NCBI GenBank assembly: GCA_003635315.1
Contig: PYJD01000031.1
Coordinates: 1-64,000, forward strand
DNA length: 64,000 nucleotides
Reading direction: 5' to 3'
Source: Candidatus Poribacteria bacterium
GTDB lineage: Bacteria > Poribacteria > WGA-4E > WGA-3G
In this document: piece by piece, positions 28,359-35,856 of the stretch
How the letters are laid out: every line of letters begins with the position of its first letter
How positions within the stretch are numbered: the first letter of the stretch is position 1
Made by a program: the position numbers and the translations under genes
The notes under the pieces: generated by a model
The model's input: the letters and a program-made list of their open reading frames with translations, nothing else
Database searches by the model: none
What the model was told of the DNA's origin: nothing

Positions 28359-28796
28359 TTAGTCGTGACAAATACTCTTTAATAGATAATCCTGTTTTTC
28401 AAACATAACATTTGCTTCTTTATTAGTTTTATGATCAAATCCGATCAGATGAAGTATTCCGTGAATTGTAAGAACGACTACTTCTCTATCAATTGAATGG
28501 TGTGCTGCCTTTGCTTGCCGTTCTGCTGTTTCGAGAGAAATAACAACATCCCCAAGTACATTTGGATTTAGATTCTTACTATCTTGATCATCGTGCATGG
28601 CAAAGGCTAACACATCGGTTGGTGAGTCTATTCCACGATATTCACGATTTAATTCTTTAATGCGACTGTCATCAGTTAGTAGAACACTTACTTCACAATT
28701 ATCAAGATTATGTGCTTTTAGTGTAATTCTGATTGCCTTATAGACCAATTCAACATCAAAGGAGAGATTGTTACAATCATTGGTAACGTCGATCAA
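28359..28796 (-). CDS. ybeY: Endoribonuclease YbeY (rRNA maturation factor)
   Basis: A 145-residue metalloprotein. HGILHLIGFDH (His112, His116, His122) is the zinc-binding motif H-x3-H-x5-H of the family, preceded by the conserved YRGIDSPTDVLAFAM and LGDVVISLETA. YbeY acts in 16S rRNA 3'-end processing and ribosome quality control. It starts 5 bases after the phoH stop, so phoH-ybeY are one operon, as in most bacteria. Confidence 0.93.
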   Translation of the reverse strand: MIDVTNDCNNLSFDVELVYKAIRITLKAHNLDNCEVSVLLTDDSRIKELNREYRGIDSPTDVLAFAMHDDQDSKNLNPNVLGDVVISLETAERQAKAAHHSIDREVVVLTIHGILHLIGFDHKTNKEANVMFEKQDYLLKSICHD

Positions 28797-28801
28797 AGTC
28801 G

Positions 28802-29851
28802 CTACCCTTCAGAATCCTTTGTTTCTGTCATTATCTCATTCACTTCAGGAGTAGGAGTTGTTCGTTCATAGGCTTCAATGATTCGCTGCACTAATTCATG
28901 TCGTACTACATCTACCTTAGAAAAGTATATGAAATGGATACCCTTGATTCCATCGAGTACATTTTGAGCATCTGCGAGTCCAGAGGTTTTGTGTGTAGGT
29001 AGGTCAGTTTGGGTTATATCCCCAGTAACGACAGCTTTTGAGTCGAAACCGAGTCGGGTAAGAAACATCTTCATTTGTTCAATCGTGGCATTTTGTGCTT
29101 CATCAAGAACGACGAATGAATTGTTTAGAGTTCTGCCACGCATAAATGCAATAGGTGCGACTTCAATAATATTTCGTTCGATGTAATTATCAAGTGAATC
29201 AGGAGGCATCATATCATACAATGCATCATATAAAGGTCTTAGATATGGATCAACTTTTGCTGCAATATCACCAGGTAAGAAACCAAGTCTTTCTCCAGCC
29301 TCAACGGCGGGTCTTGTAAGAATAATCCGACTGACTTGTCCATTTTTCAGAGCGGAAACAGCCATTGCCATAGCAAGGTACGTTTTTCCAGTTCCAGCTG
29401 GACCTATTCCGAAAACGAGATCATTGTTTTTGATTGCCTCAACATACCGTTTCTGTCCAGAAGTTTTTGGACGAATTACCCCTCGTTTTGAAAAAACGGG
29501 GATAGATTCTGCCGGACTTTGATCTAAGGTGTCAGTATCATCAGACTCAGATGCTCGGATAAGGTAATTTATGTCAGTTGTAAGGATTCGTTCACCTTTC
29601 CGAATTCTGTAAAGTAATGATTCTAATACCGATATGACTCTATTTATTTGTTGTTGGTTATCACCGAGAACAGCAATGGAATCACTTTTTAAAACAACGC
29701 GAACATCAAAATCGTCCTCAATGATTTTTAAGAATTCATCACTATTGCCAAATAGGGCTTGTACTTCAGCATTGTTCTGAATTGGAACACCCTTTATTTC
29801 TTGTTTTTCCAAATGGGGTTTTATCCTCCCATGATTAGTGTGTAAATTCAC
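28802..29851 (-). CDS. phoH: PhoH-family ATPase
   Basis: A 349-residue cytosolic P-loop ATPase. An N-terminal KH-like segment (residues about 45-85) precedes the ATPase core with Walker A GPAGTGKT (150-157), ILTRPAVEAGERLGFLPGD, and Walker B-type SFVVLDEAQNATIEQMKMFL. The family is tied to RNA metabolism. Start ATG at 29851. It is the first gene of the phoH-ybeY pair. Confidence 0.92.
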   Translation of the reverse strand: MNLHTNHGRIKPHLEKQEIKGVPIQNNAEVQALFGNSDEFLKIIEDDFDVRVVLKSDSIAVLGDNQQQINRVISVLESLLYRIRKGERILTTDINYLIRASESDDTDTLDQSPAESIPVFSKRGVIRPKTSGQKRYVEAIKNNDLVFGIGPAGTGKTYLAMAMAVSALKNGQVSRIILTRPAVEAGERLGFLPGDIAAKVDPYLRPLYDALYDMMPPDSLDNYIERNIIEVAPIAFMRGRTLNNSFVVLDEAQNATIEQMKMFLTRLGFDSKAVVTGDITQTDLPTHKTSGLADAQNVLDGIKGIHFIYFSKVDVVRHELVQRIIEAYERTTPTPEVNEIMTETKDSEG

Positions 29852-29986
29852 ACTATTCAGAATAAGAGTTAAGTAAAGTAAGGATCGTCGTTTAATTATG
29901 TAGTATTAGATTAAAGCAAACAGATAGTTCAGCTTGAAAAGACAATGATATTATACAAAAGAATGTAATATAAAACAAGAACTATA

Positions 29987-30613
29987 TTATAGCCGTTCGT
30001 AGAATTTAACCTCACGAATTTTACCACCCTTCAAAGGGGTAATCGTTTCATCTCTATATCTAATGTCATTACTATTTGAACGGGTTTTATTTTTTGTATC
30101 TTCAATTCCATCAGCTGTAATGCGTAGATATAGCATCTTCTGTCTAATATCATATCTTATAACTTGGTGGTTTTTAACATCCGTATTTCTGTGTTGTTGT
30201 ACCTGAATAAAAGAATTCTCCCATTTGGCTGATTTCTCTTCTACAGTAAAATCCAAGGCAAGTTTTGGAATATCTGATGCAGTATGTACTTCAATATATG
30301 CAATATAAGTGGGTTTATCCAGCTTAATAAAGGTATGCGTTTTTAGAGTTCCGTCAATTTCCACTTGATAATTCTTAGGATTAGATACTGCTTGAAGTGA
30401 TCTATTAGCAAAATATTTCTTACGGATCTTGCCTCTTGGTGTGAAAGTTCCAATTGTCGATAAATCACCATCTACCATATTCGGATTAGAACATGTTAGG
30501 CGCGATGGATGTATCTCCATGACAGGGGCATTTTGAAGAATCGCACACCCCTGTAGATAAATAAGCATGATAATTATACCGATAGTGATTATGTATAATT
30601 TTCTATCGAGCAT
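29987..30613 (-). CDS. Lipoprotein with discoidin-like domain, paralogue 2
   Basis: A 208-residue lipoprotein. The lipobox LQGC (Cys near residue 23) follows a hydrophobic stretch. The body begins NPNMVDGDLSTIGTFT, continues with a YIAYIEVHTASDIPKLALDF strand pair, and ends GGKIREVKFYERL. The same order of motifs is in the gene just upstream (VDGNLNTVSTF, YITYVEVYPASRIPNLAL, GASIKEVKFYAR), so the two are paralogues. VDGdxxT plus a closing VKEVKFY strand resembles F5/8-type discoidin folds, often carbohydrate-binding. Function is unknown. It overlaps the upstream gene by 11 bases. Confidence 0.72.
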   Translation of the reverse strand: MLDRKLYIITIGIIIMLIYLQGCAILQNAPVMEIHPSRLTCSNPNMVDGDLSTIGTFTPRGKIRKKYFANRSLQAVSNPKNYQVEIDGTLKTHTFIKLDKPTYIAYIEVHTASDIPKLALDFTVEEKSAKWENSFIQVQQHRNTDVKNHQVIRYDIRQKMLYLRITADGIEDTKNKTRSNSNDIRYRDETITPLKGGKIREVKFYERL

Positions 30614-31196
30614 AAAATTTTACCTCTTTTATCGAAGCACCCTTAAGTGGTATATGAATGCTTTTATCTCTATCACGTTCACGTGTAGAATTAAATTTAT
30701 CTTCAATACCATCAGCAGTCAATCGTAGGTATAATATCTCACGGTTAATCTGGAATTTTACAGGTTTTGTACCCTCTATATTGATATGATATTTATCTCG
30801 TACCACATCAAAATTTGTATCAAATTTTGGAGGATCTTCAGATGTTGTAATGAGGGCTAAATTTGGTATTCGAGAGGCAGGATATACTTCAACATAGGTA
30901 ATATAGGTAGGTTCATCAAGTTTGATTTCTGCTACCGTTCGTCGTCCAATAACATTAGTAGTATATCTTCTTTCGCTTTGAATAAATGGACCCGGTGGAA
31001 TTAGTACATTCTGATATTTTTTTTCAACATGTCCTGTAGTAATGAAAGTGCTAACAGTGTTTAAATTTCCATCCACCATTTTGGGATTTGTGCTACTACT
31101 TAGTTTTGTCGCAGGTACTTCAATGGTTGACTGATTTAGGACTGCACATCCCAATACTATAATAAAGAGTATTGAAAACAGCATTAGATATTTCAT
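30603..31196 (-). CDS. Lipoprotein with discoidin-like domain, paralogue 1
   Basis: A 197-residue lipoprotein with lipobox VLGC (Cys near residue 17) after MKYLMLFSILFII. It shares with its downstream paralogue the motifs VDGNLNTVSTFITTG, AEIKLDEPTYITYVEVYPAS, REILYLRLTADGIED and a closing strand EVKFYAR. REILYLRLTADGIED and its neighbour's QKMLYLRITADGIED are almost the same. A clear AGGAGAA lies 7 bases before the ATG. The pair forms a two-gene unit made by tandem duplication, without other same-strand genes within 60 bases. Confidence 0.72.
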   Translation of the reverse strand: MKYLMLFSILFIIVLGCAVLNQSTIEVPATKLSSSTNPKMVDGNLNTVSTFITTGHVEKKYQNVLIPPGPFIQSERRYTTNVIGRRTVAEIKLDEPTYITYVEVYPASRIPNLALITTSEDPPKFDTNFDVVRDKYHINIEGTKPVKFQINREILYLRLTADGIEDKFNSTRERDRDKSIHIPLKGASIKEVKFYAR

Positions 31197-31256
31197 CGGA
31201 TTCTCCTAATGAGGTTATAGTAGTTTATGAGATTGTCTATCCTCATATTTTAAACA

Positions 31257-32312
31257 CTAAACGTCGAGGGATGTAGGGATAGGGACATCATATTTTTCAG
31301 CAGAATCAACAAGTTTCTTCCAGGTTGGTTCTTCAATAGGAATACCTTCTATTTCTCTCTTTTCACGACTTCGTTGTTCAAAGTCCCCTGGTACATAGAT
31401 TTCCTCAGTTCCAGGTAAAGTTGCAGATGATTTTACCCATTCCACAAGATATTCAATTTCTTGTTCATAGTCTGTTAAGTCAATGAAATCCTTGATATTT
31501 ATTGCAAACATTACGATACCACTTGCACCCCGAGTTGGTGATTGACGACTACAACCGGCCCAAGATAAACCACCCGCAATTGCATCAATCATTACTCCAA
31601 GTCCAAACCCCTTGTGTCCAAACTGAAAACCTCCAAGTGGCATTACAGCGGTATCCTCAGGACGATCACGAAATACGTTTGGATCAGTGATAGCATTACC
31701 ATCAGAATCAATCATCCATCCTTCTGGAATAGGTTCCTCCCGAGCAGACTGTACAAGGAGCTTTCCACCAGCTACCACACTAAGTGTCATATCAAGAAGG
31801 AGAGGTTCACCATCTGCACGTGGTACTGAAATAGCAATAGGATTCGGAGGTAATCTACGCGAAGTCCCTCCATGTGGATGCATAAACCGTCCACCCCCAT
31901 TTAATAGAACAATACCGATCATGCCTGCCTTTGCAGCTATTGGTGGATATTCACCCATCCGACCAGCATGACCACATCTATGGAGTCCAACTGCTCCGAT
32001 TGTGCATGACTGAGCTTTTTCGACTGCCATCTCCATAGCTTTTCGAGCGGCGACCATACCTAATGCCCCGTTTACATTTATTACAGTTGCTGCGCCACTT
32101 TCTCTGACAATCTCCATTTTATCAGCAGACGGACCGCCAGCCATACCACCGATATAATTTGGAGCATTGATTACCCCGTGTGAGTCGTGACCGACTAAAT
32201 TTGAATCTACAACATGATCACTGACAATTTTTGCATCTTCTTCGGTACCACCAGCGGCTCGATAGATATCGTATACGAATTTTCTCAGAACTGTGTGAGA
32301 AACAACCGGCAT
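31257..32312 (-). CDS. Malate/L-lactate dehydrogenase (Ldh)-family oxidoreductase
   Basis: A 351-residue NAD(P)-dependent 2-hydroxyacid dehydrogenase of the family with MDH/LDH/ureidoglycolate and sulfolactate dehydrogenases. Typical are NLVGHDSHGVINAPNYI at the N-terminus, GALGMVAARKAMEMAVEKA, GLHRCGHAGRMGEYPPIAA, NPIAISVPRADGEPLLLDM and GHKGFGLGVMIDAIAG. The exact substrate cannot be inferred. It is flanked by lipoproteins and by a 555-base gene-free gap. Confidence 0.88.
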   Translation of the reverse strand: MPVVSHTVLRKFVYDIYRAAGGTEEDAKIVSDHVVDSNLVGHDSHGVINAPNYIGGMAGGPSADKMEIVRESGAATVINVNGALGMVAARKAMEMAVEKAQSCTIGAVGLHRCGHAGRMGEYPPIAAKAGMIGIVLLNGGGRFMHPHGGTSRRLPPNPIAISVPRADGEPLLLDMTLSVVAGGKLLVQSAREEPIPEGWMIDSDGNAITDPNVFRDRPEDTAVMPLGGFQFGHKGFGLGVMIDAIAGGLSWAGCSRQSPTRGASGIVMFAINIKDFIDLTDYEQEIEYLVEWVKSSATLPGTEEIYVPGDFEQRSREKREIEGIPIEEPTWKKLVDSAEKYDVPIPTSLDV

Positions 32313-32867
32313 ATAAAACTCCTAAACCAAAATCTATGATGTTCTTATTATATAGGTTTGAAAACTGTTATTTTATGATGTATTGAATCGAATTTCATAT
32401 AGAAATGTCAGATAAATGAAATCAATCAATAGGCACTTAGAAATCTACTTATCGGGTTAATTTATCACATTCTGAAGGAATTATCAAGGTTTGGAATAGT
32501 AACCAGTGTAAGCATACAACTAATCTATAAGGAATAACTTTGAAATCGTAAGAATATTATCTTATACCATTTCTATTAATTTATGTTCCATTACCTATTA
32601 TTAGAAATGAAGCGGAATGTAGCACAAACTGGAAAGTTTATGCTACAACAGAGACATTATATATCAGAAATGGTATTAGACATAACGTGAGTTTGAAAAT
32701 AGGTATACGAACTTCCTAACCCTAAAAAATCACCACATTGACCCGGAAGTATAGGCTTGGGATATGAGCAAAATTGACACCTTTGTTGGGTTTTTCACCG
32801 TACTGAAGCATAAGAATCAGATTAATCAAACTCACGTTACTGCGTTTTAATTACTTGCTATCTGTGA
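32313..32867. other. 555-base gene-free gap holding element copy A
   Basis: Between the Ldh and PhyH genes no open frame of interest exists. The gap contains the best-preserved 113-bp element (32564-32676). The rest is AT-rich sequence in which I see no other structure. Confidence 0.55.
32564..32676. repeat. 113-bp inverted-repeat element, copy A (best preserved)
   Basis: Exact terminal inverted repeats ATACCATTTCT (32564-32574) and AGAAATGGTAT (32666-32676). The centre has TGTAGCACAAACT-GGAA-AGTTTATGCTACA, a 13-bp hairpin with one mismatch. Same length and layout as copies at 7100 and 38286. It has no open frame, so it resembles a MITE. Confidence 0.7.
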
Positions 32868-33671
32868 TTAACGAAAACCGTGTTCTGTACGATGCCAATT
32901 TCTACCATGATCTGGATCACGGAATGGGATAGTCCTACCTAACAATTGTTTGAGGACATCACTTTCATTCATTAGTTCTTCATCAGTTAATTGTCGTGGC
33001 ATATCCTCTTGCGGATAGATGACAGATCGGTTATACATTCCAAGTAATCCTACCCGTGGAGAATCAGTATTATTTGGACGTGATTGATGCCAGATAGCTC
33101 CATTTGTAAACATAATGGAACCTTTTGGTGCTGTAGCCACAACACATTCCATACCTTCTGCTTCCCCAAACTCGGGACGTCTTAGGGTTTTATGTGATTC
33201 AGATATACATGCAGTAGCGCCATTCTCAACAGTAAAATCATCTAACATCCAGACAGTTTGTCCTGTTAGTGAACCAGCTGGAAAAGGAGATTGCATTGCC
33301 CAATATGGGTAATCAATATGCCATCCTCCTGCCGGTGCACCTGGTCCGACGACATTCGCTGTAAAAGTAGAAGCAATTACATCTTCTCCCAGCATGCGTT
33401 TCCATACTGCAATGACAGTTGGATGTTGTATAAAATATCTGAAGATAGGAGATTTACCAACAATTGCCCATACACGTCGAATCTTTCCATCTCCATAACT
33501 ATGATCCTGTCCGTTTTCTATATCTTCATCGATTAATTTCCATATCACCTCTCGTGCTTCATCTGCTTCTTCAGGAGAGATGACATTTTCGATTATATGG
33601 TATCCCAATTCCCGGAGATCGTGTTCAACATGATCAAGTCTTTCTGAGTCTAATGCTGATTTGATTTGCAT
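32868..33671 (-). CDS. Phytanoyl-CoA dioxygenase (PhyH)-family protein
   Basis: A 267-residue Fe(II)/2-oxoglutarate dioxygenase. The 2-His-1-carboxylate facial triad is visible as His118-x-Asp120 in GGWHIDYPYW and His195 in NGAIWHQSRPN, with Arg206 as the likely 2-oxoglutarate anchor. The conserved start GYHIIENVISPEEADEAREV fits the family. The substrate (a hydroxylated small molecule) is unknown. The epimerase gene ends 16 bases upstream on the same strand, so both may form a small-molecule modification unit. Confidence 0.85.
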   Translation of the reverse strand: MQIKSALDSERLDHVEHDLRELGYHIIENVISPEEADEAREVIWKLIDEDIENGQDHSYGDGKIRRVWAIVGKSPIFRYFIQHPTVIAVWKRMLGEDVIASTFTANVVGPGAPAGGWHIDYPYWAMQSPFPAGSLTGQTVWMLDDFTVENGATACISESHKTLRRPEFGEAEGMECVVATAPKGSIMFTNGAIWHQSRPNNTDSPRVGLLGMYNRSVIYPQEDMPRQLTDEELMNESDVLKQLLGRTIPFRDPDHGRNWHRTEHGFR

Positions 33672-33687
33672 GTCATTCCACCTTTAT

Positions 33688-34680
33688 CTACTTTATTCGT
33701 GGTAAGTTTCGAATTGTATCTATGATTCGATCTTCAACATCATCTGCATCACTATCTGGAATACGATTATGTTTATCCATCCATTCAATATTCTCTGCTA
33801 CGCTTTGTATGACAGGAATCTTTGGATTAAATTCAGGTATTACTGAAGCTAATTTTTGATGACTAAAAATCTGTGTATGTCCAAAATTACCCCTCAATCC
33901 ACTGAACCGCTCAGGAGAGATGGCAATAAGGGTTTCTTGAGAAACATGTACAATTTCAATGTCAACATCGAGAGCATTTGCTGCCGCTGTATGCCATTCA
34001 TCCCATGTTCTTGCTTGAGGATGAACGATATTGTATATCTGACCGAAACATTCCGATTTTCCAAGAATATCCGCAAATGCATCCCCAGCGTCTCGTGAAG
34101 CTAAAAATTGGAAATAGTTTAATCCATCCCCTGCAGATAGAATAGGTTTCCCTTTACGTATTCGATCTATCCAACTTCCATCTCCACCGACTTGTCGTAG
34201 AAGATTCATTCCAGGTCCGTGTGTATAGGATGGTTTGAAAATTGTAACCGGAAAACCATCTGTTCTATGTGCCTTTAATAACAAATTATCTGCATCTATT
34301 TTACCTAACCCATATCCTGATACTCCTTGTAGCGGTCCTGTTTCAGGTATGTTAATACCACTGAAAGGTGGTCCGTATGTCATGACAGTGGAACAATGAA
34401 TGAAGTGTCCGATTTTTCCTTTACAAGCTCTGAGTGCGGATGCAGCATCTTCAGCATTGAAACTAATCATGTCTATGACTGCATCCCAGTTCTCAGCGGC
34501 AACTTTGTTCTCGAAATCCTCACGGTTTTGTCTGTCTCCATGAATAATTCGAACATCTTTTGGTGGTGTGTCGACATGTTGTCCGCGATTAAATAATACG
34601 ACATCGTAATTCCGTTCGAGTAGGGCAGCAACGATGCCACGGCTGATATTCCCTGTTCCGCCGATGACTAATACTTTCAT
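33688..34680 (-). CDS. NAD-dependent epimerase/dehydratase (extended SDR)
   Basis: A 330-residue protein. The N-terminal VLVIGGTGNISRGIVAALL (GGTGxIS) binds NAD(P), and VVLFNRGQH follows. FIHCSTVMTYG with a downstream GYGLGKIDADN-type segment gives the S...YxxxK catalytic set. It probably modifies a nucleotide sugar or related compound. The ATG overlaps the stop of the upstream TaqI_C-like gene by 4 bases (34677-34680, ATGA), so translation may be coupled. A degraded copy of its first 248 bases lies at 35609-35856. Confidence 0.85.
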   Translation of the reverse strand: MKVLVIGGTGNISRGIVAALLERNYDVVLFNRGQHVDTPPKDVRIIHGDRQNREDFENKVAAENWDAVIDMISFNAEDAASALRACKGKIGHFIHCSTVMTYGPPFSGINIPETGPLQGVSGYGLGKIDADNLLLKAHRTDGFPVTIFKPSYTHGPGMNLLRQVGGDGSWIDRIRKGKPILSAGDGLNYFQFLASRDAGDAFADILGKSECFGQIYNIVHPQARTWDEWHTAAANALDVDIEIVHVSQETLIAISPERFSGLRGNFGHTQIFSHQKLASVIPEFNPKIPVIQSVAENIEWMDKHNRIPDSDADDVEDRIIDTIRNLPRIK

Positions 34681-34742
34681 TTGGATGTTTCCTCTTCGAT
34701 CAAATTTATTTCAGCTGGTGTAAGGTCGTATAGTTTGTATAT
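34433..34742. repeat. Direct repeat, left copy (epimerase start plus TaqI_C gene end)
   Basis: This stretch and 35609-35918 are aligned without gaps at a constant offset of 1176 bases. I count about 14 differences in the first 248 bases. Similarity then continues into the last ~60 bases of the TaqI_C-like genes and stops. The two copies flank the 302-residue gene. Confidence 0.85.
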
Positions 34743-35585
34743 AATTTCATTGATGCTATTCTCCAAAATCTGAACATTCGGATTTTCAGGATCTATTAGG
34801 ATTTTGTTAGTAATATCAATTAGTTCTGAATGCTCTGTTAATTCTTTATCAGACTGACAAATGATAGGAATACTCCCAATATTCTCTTTTGTAAAAATTA
34901 AATTTGGGTTATTTTCATATTTTCTAAACTTTTGCTTCGCATACCAACCCATAAGTGAACTATTCAAAATCGCTAATAGAGATAAGTCTTCAGTTGGAAT
35001 ATGATAATATGTGCCAAGAATATATCCATTAGATGTGTCATAAGTAGCTCTAATTGCATTTCCATTTAAAGGATATATTATTTTAGGTTGGTATATATGC
35101 GGATAATTCTCTGGTTTCGGTTCCCACATAGCAACTTCCCAATAGAATTTCCCTTTACTTCCTTTAATTCGACTCTTTAATTTATCTTTGAATTGGAATA
35201 GATGTTGTCTAATGGCAGGATATGTTGTTGCGAACAATTCTTCAGCAATAGATTCATCATCCTGATTAGACCAGTGCCATTGTTTATGTTTAGAGGAAGT
35301 AATCCAAAGAATATAAGCAGATTCTATTTTCCATCTCTTTTTCCGTGGTGAATATACATAAGGAATAAATAAGTTTTTGCTATCCGGATCTTGTTGTATT
35401 AGATCTTGATATTTTTCATTGTCTATAACAAAGGCTTTTACACGACCTGGATTCACACCAGTGTAAATTTTTACCTGATTATTTAATGGTTCACCTATGT
35501 TGCTTAATTTTGCAAGCAGTTCCTCCGATTGAGGTGAAACATCTGTCGTATTAATTGAATTGTTCGTATTCATATTTGGTACCAT
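34677..35585 (-). CDS. Stand-alone TaqI_C-type specificity protein
   Basis: A 302-residue protein made of one module like the C-terminal DNA-recognition domain of TaqI/Eco57I-type enzymes. Motifs are LLAKLSNIGEPLNNQVKIYT, AFVIDNEKY, RRWK-like KKRWKIESAYILWI, ESIAEELFATTYPAI, GKFYWEVAMWE, QPKIIYPLNG, LLAILNSSLMGWYAKQKF and the close YKLYDLTPAEI. No methylase (NPPY) or nuclease motif is present. The same module occurs twice in the next gene upstream (35853-38216). Ribosome signal is weak, and ATGs at 35585 and 35573 are both possible. The stop overlaps the epimerase ATG. It may act as a targeting subunit, which is inference. Confidence 0.68.
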   Translation of the reverse strand: MVPNMNTNNSINTTDVSPQSEELLAKLSNIGEPLNNQVKIYTGVNPGRVKAFVIDNEKYQDLIQQDPDSKNLFIPYVYSPRKKRWKIESAYILWITSSKHKQWHWSNQDDESIAEELFATTYPAIRQHLFQFKDKLKSRIKGSKGKFYWEVAMWEPKPENYPHIYQPKIIYPLNGNAIRATYDTSNGYILGTYYHIPTEDLSLLAILNSSLMGWYAKQKFRKYENNPNLIFTKENIGSIPIICQSDKELTEHSELIDITNKILIDPENPNVQILENSINEIIYKLYDLTPAEINLIEEETSK

Positions 35586-35608
35586 CTTATATTTACCCTT
35601 TTAACTAC

Positions 35609-35856
35609 AGTGCGGATGCAGCATCTTCAGCATTGAAACTAATCATGTCTATGACTGCATCCCAGTTTTCAGCGGCAACTTTGTTCTCAAAATCCTCACG
35701 GTTTTGTCTGTCTCCATGTATTATTCGAACATCTTGTGGTGGTGAGTCGACATGTTGTCCACGATTAAATAATACGACATCGTAATTCCGTTCGAGTAGT
35801 GCAGCAACGATGCCACGGCTGATATTTCCTGATTATCCAATGACTAATACTTTCAT
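35609..35856 (-). pseudogene. Duplicated 5' fragment of the epimerase gene
   Basis: Reading from the ATG at 35856 gives MKVLVIG, a TAA at codon 8, then SGNISRGIVAALLERNYDVV and VIDMISFNAEDAASAL, then a stop. This is the N-terminal quarter of the epimerase at 33688-34680, about 94% identical in DNA. It is truncated where homology to the original ends, so it cannot make the enzyme. It keeps the ATGA overlap with the end of the TaqI_C-like gene upstream (35853-35856), exactly as the intact gene does. Confidence 0.88.
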
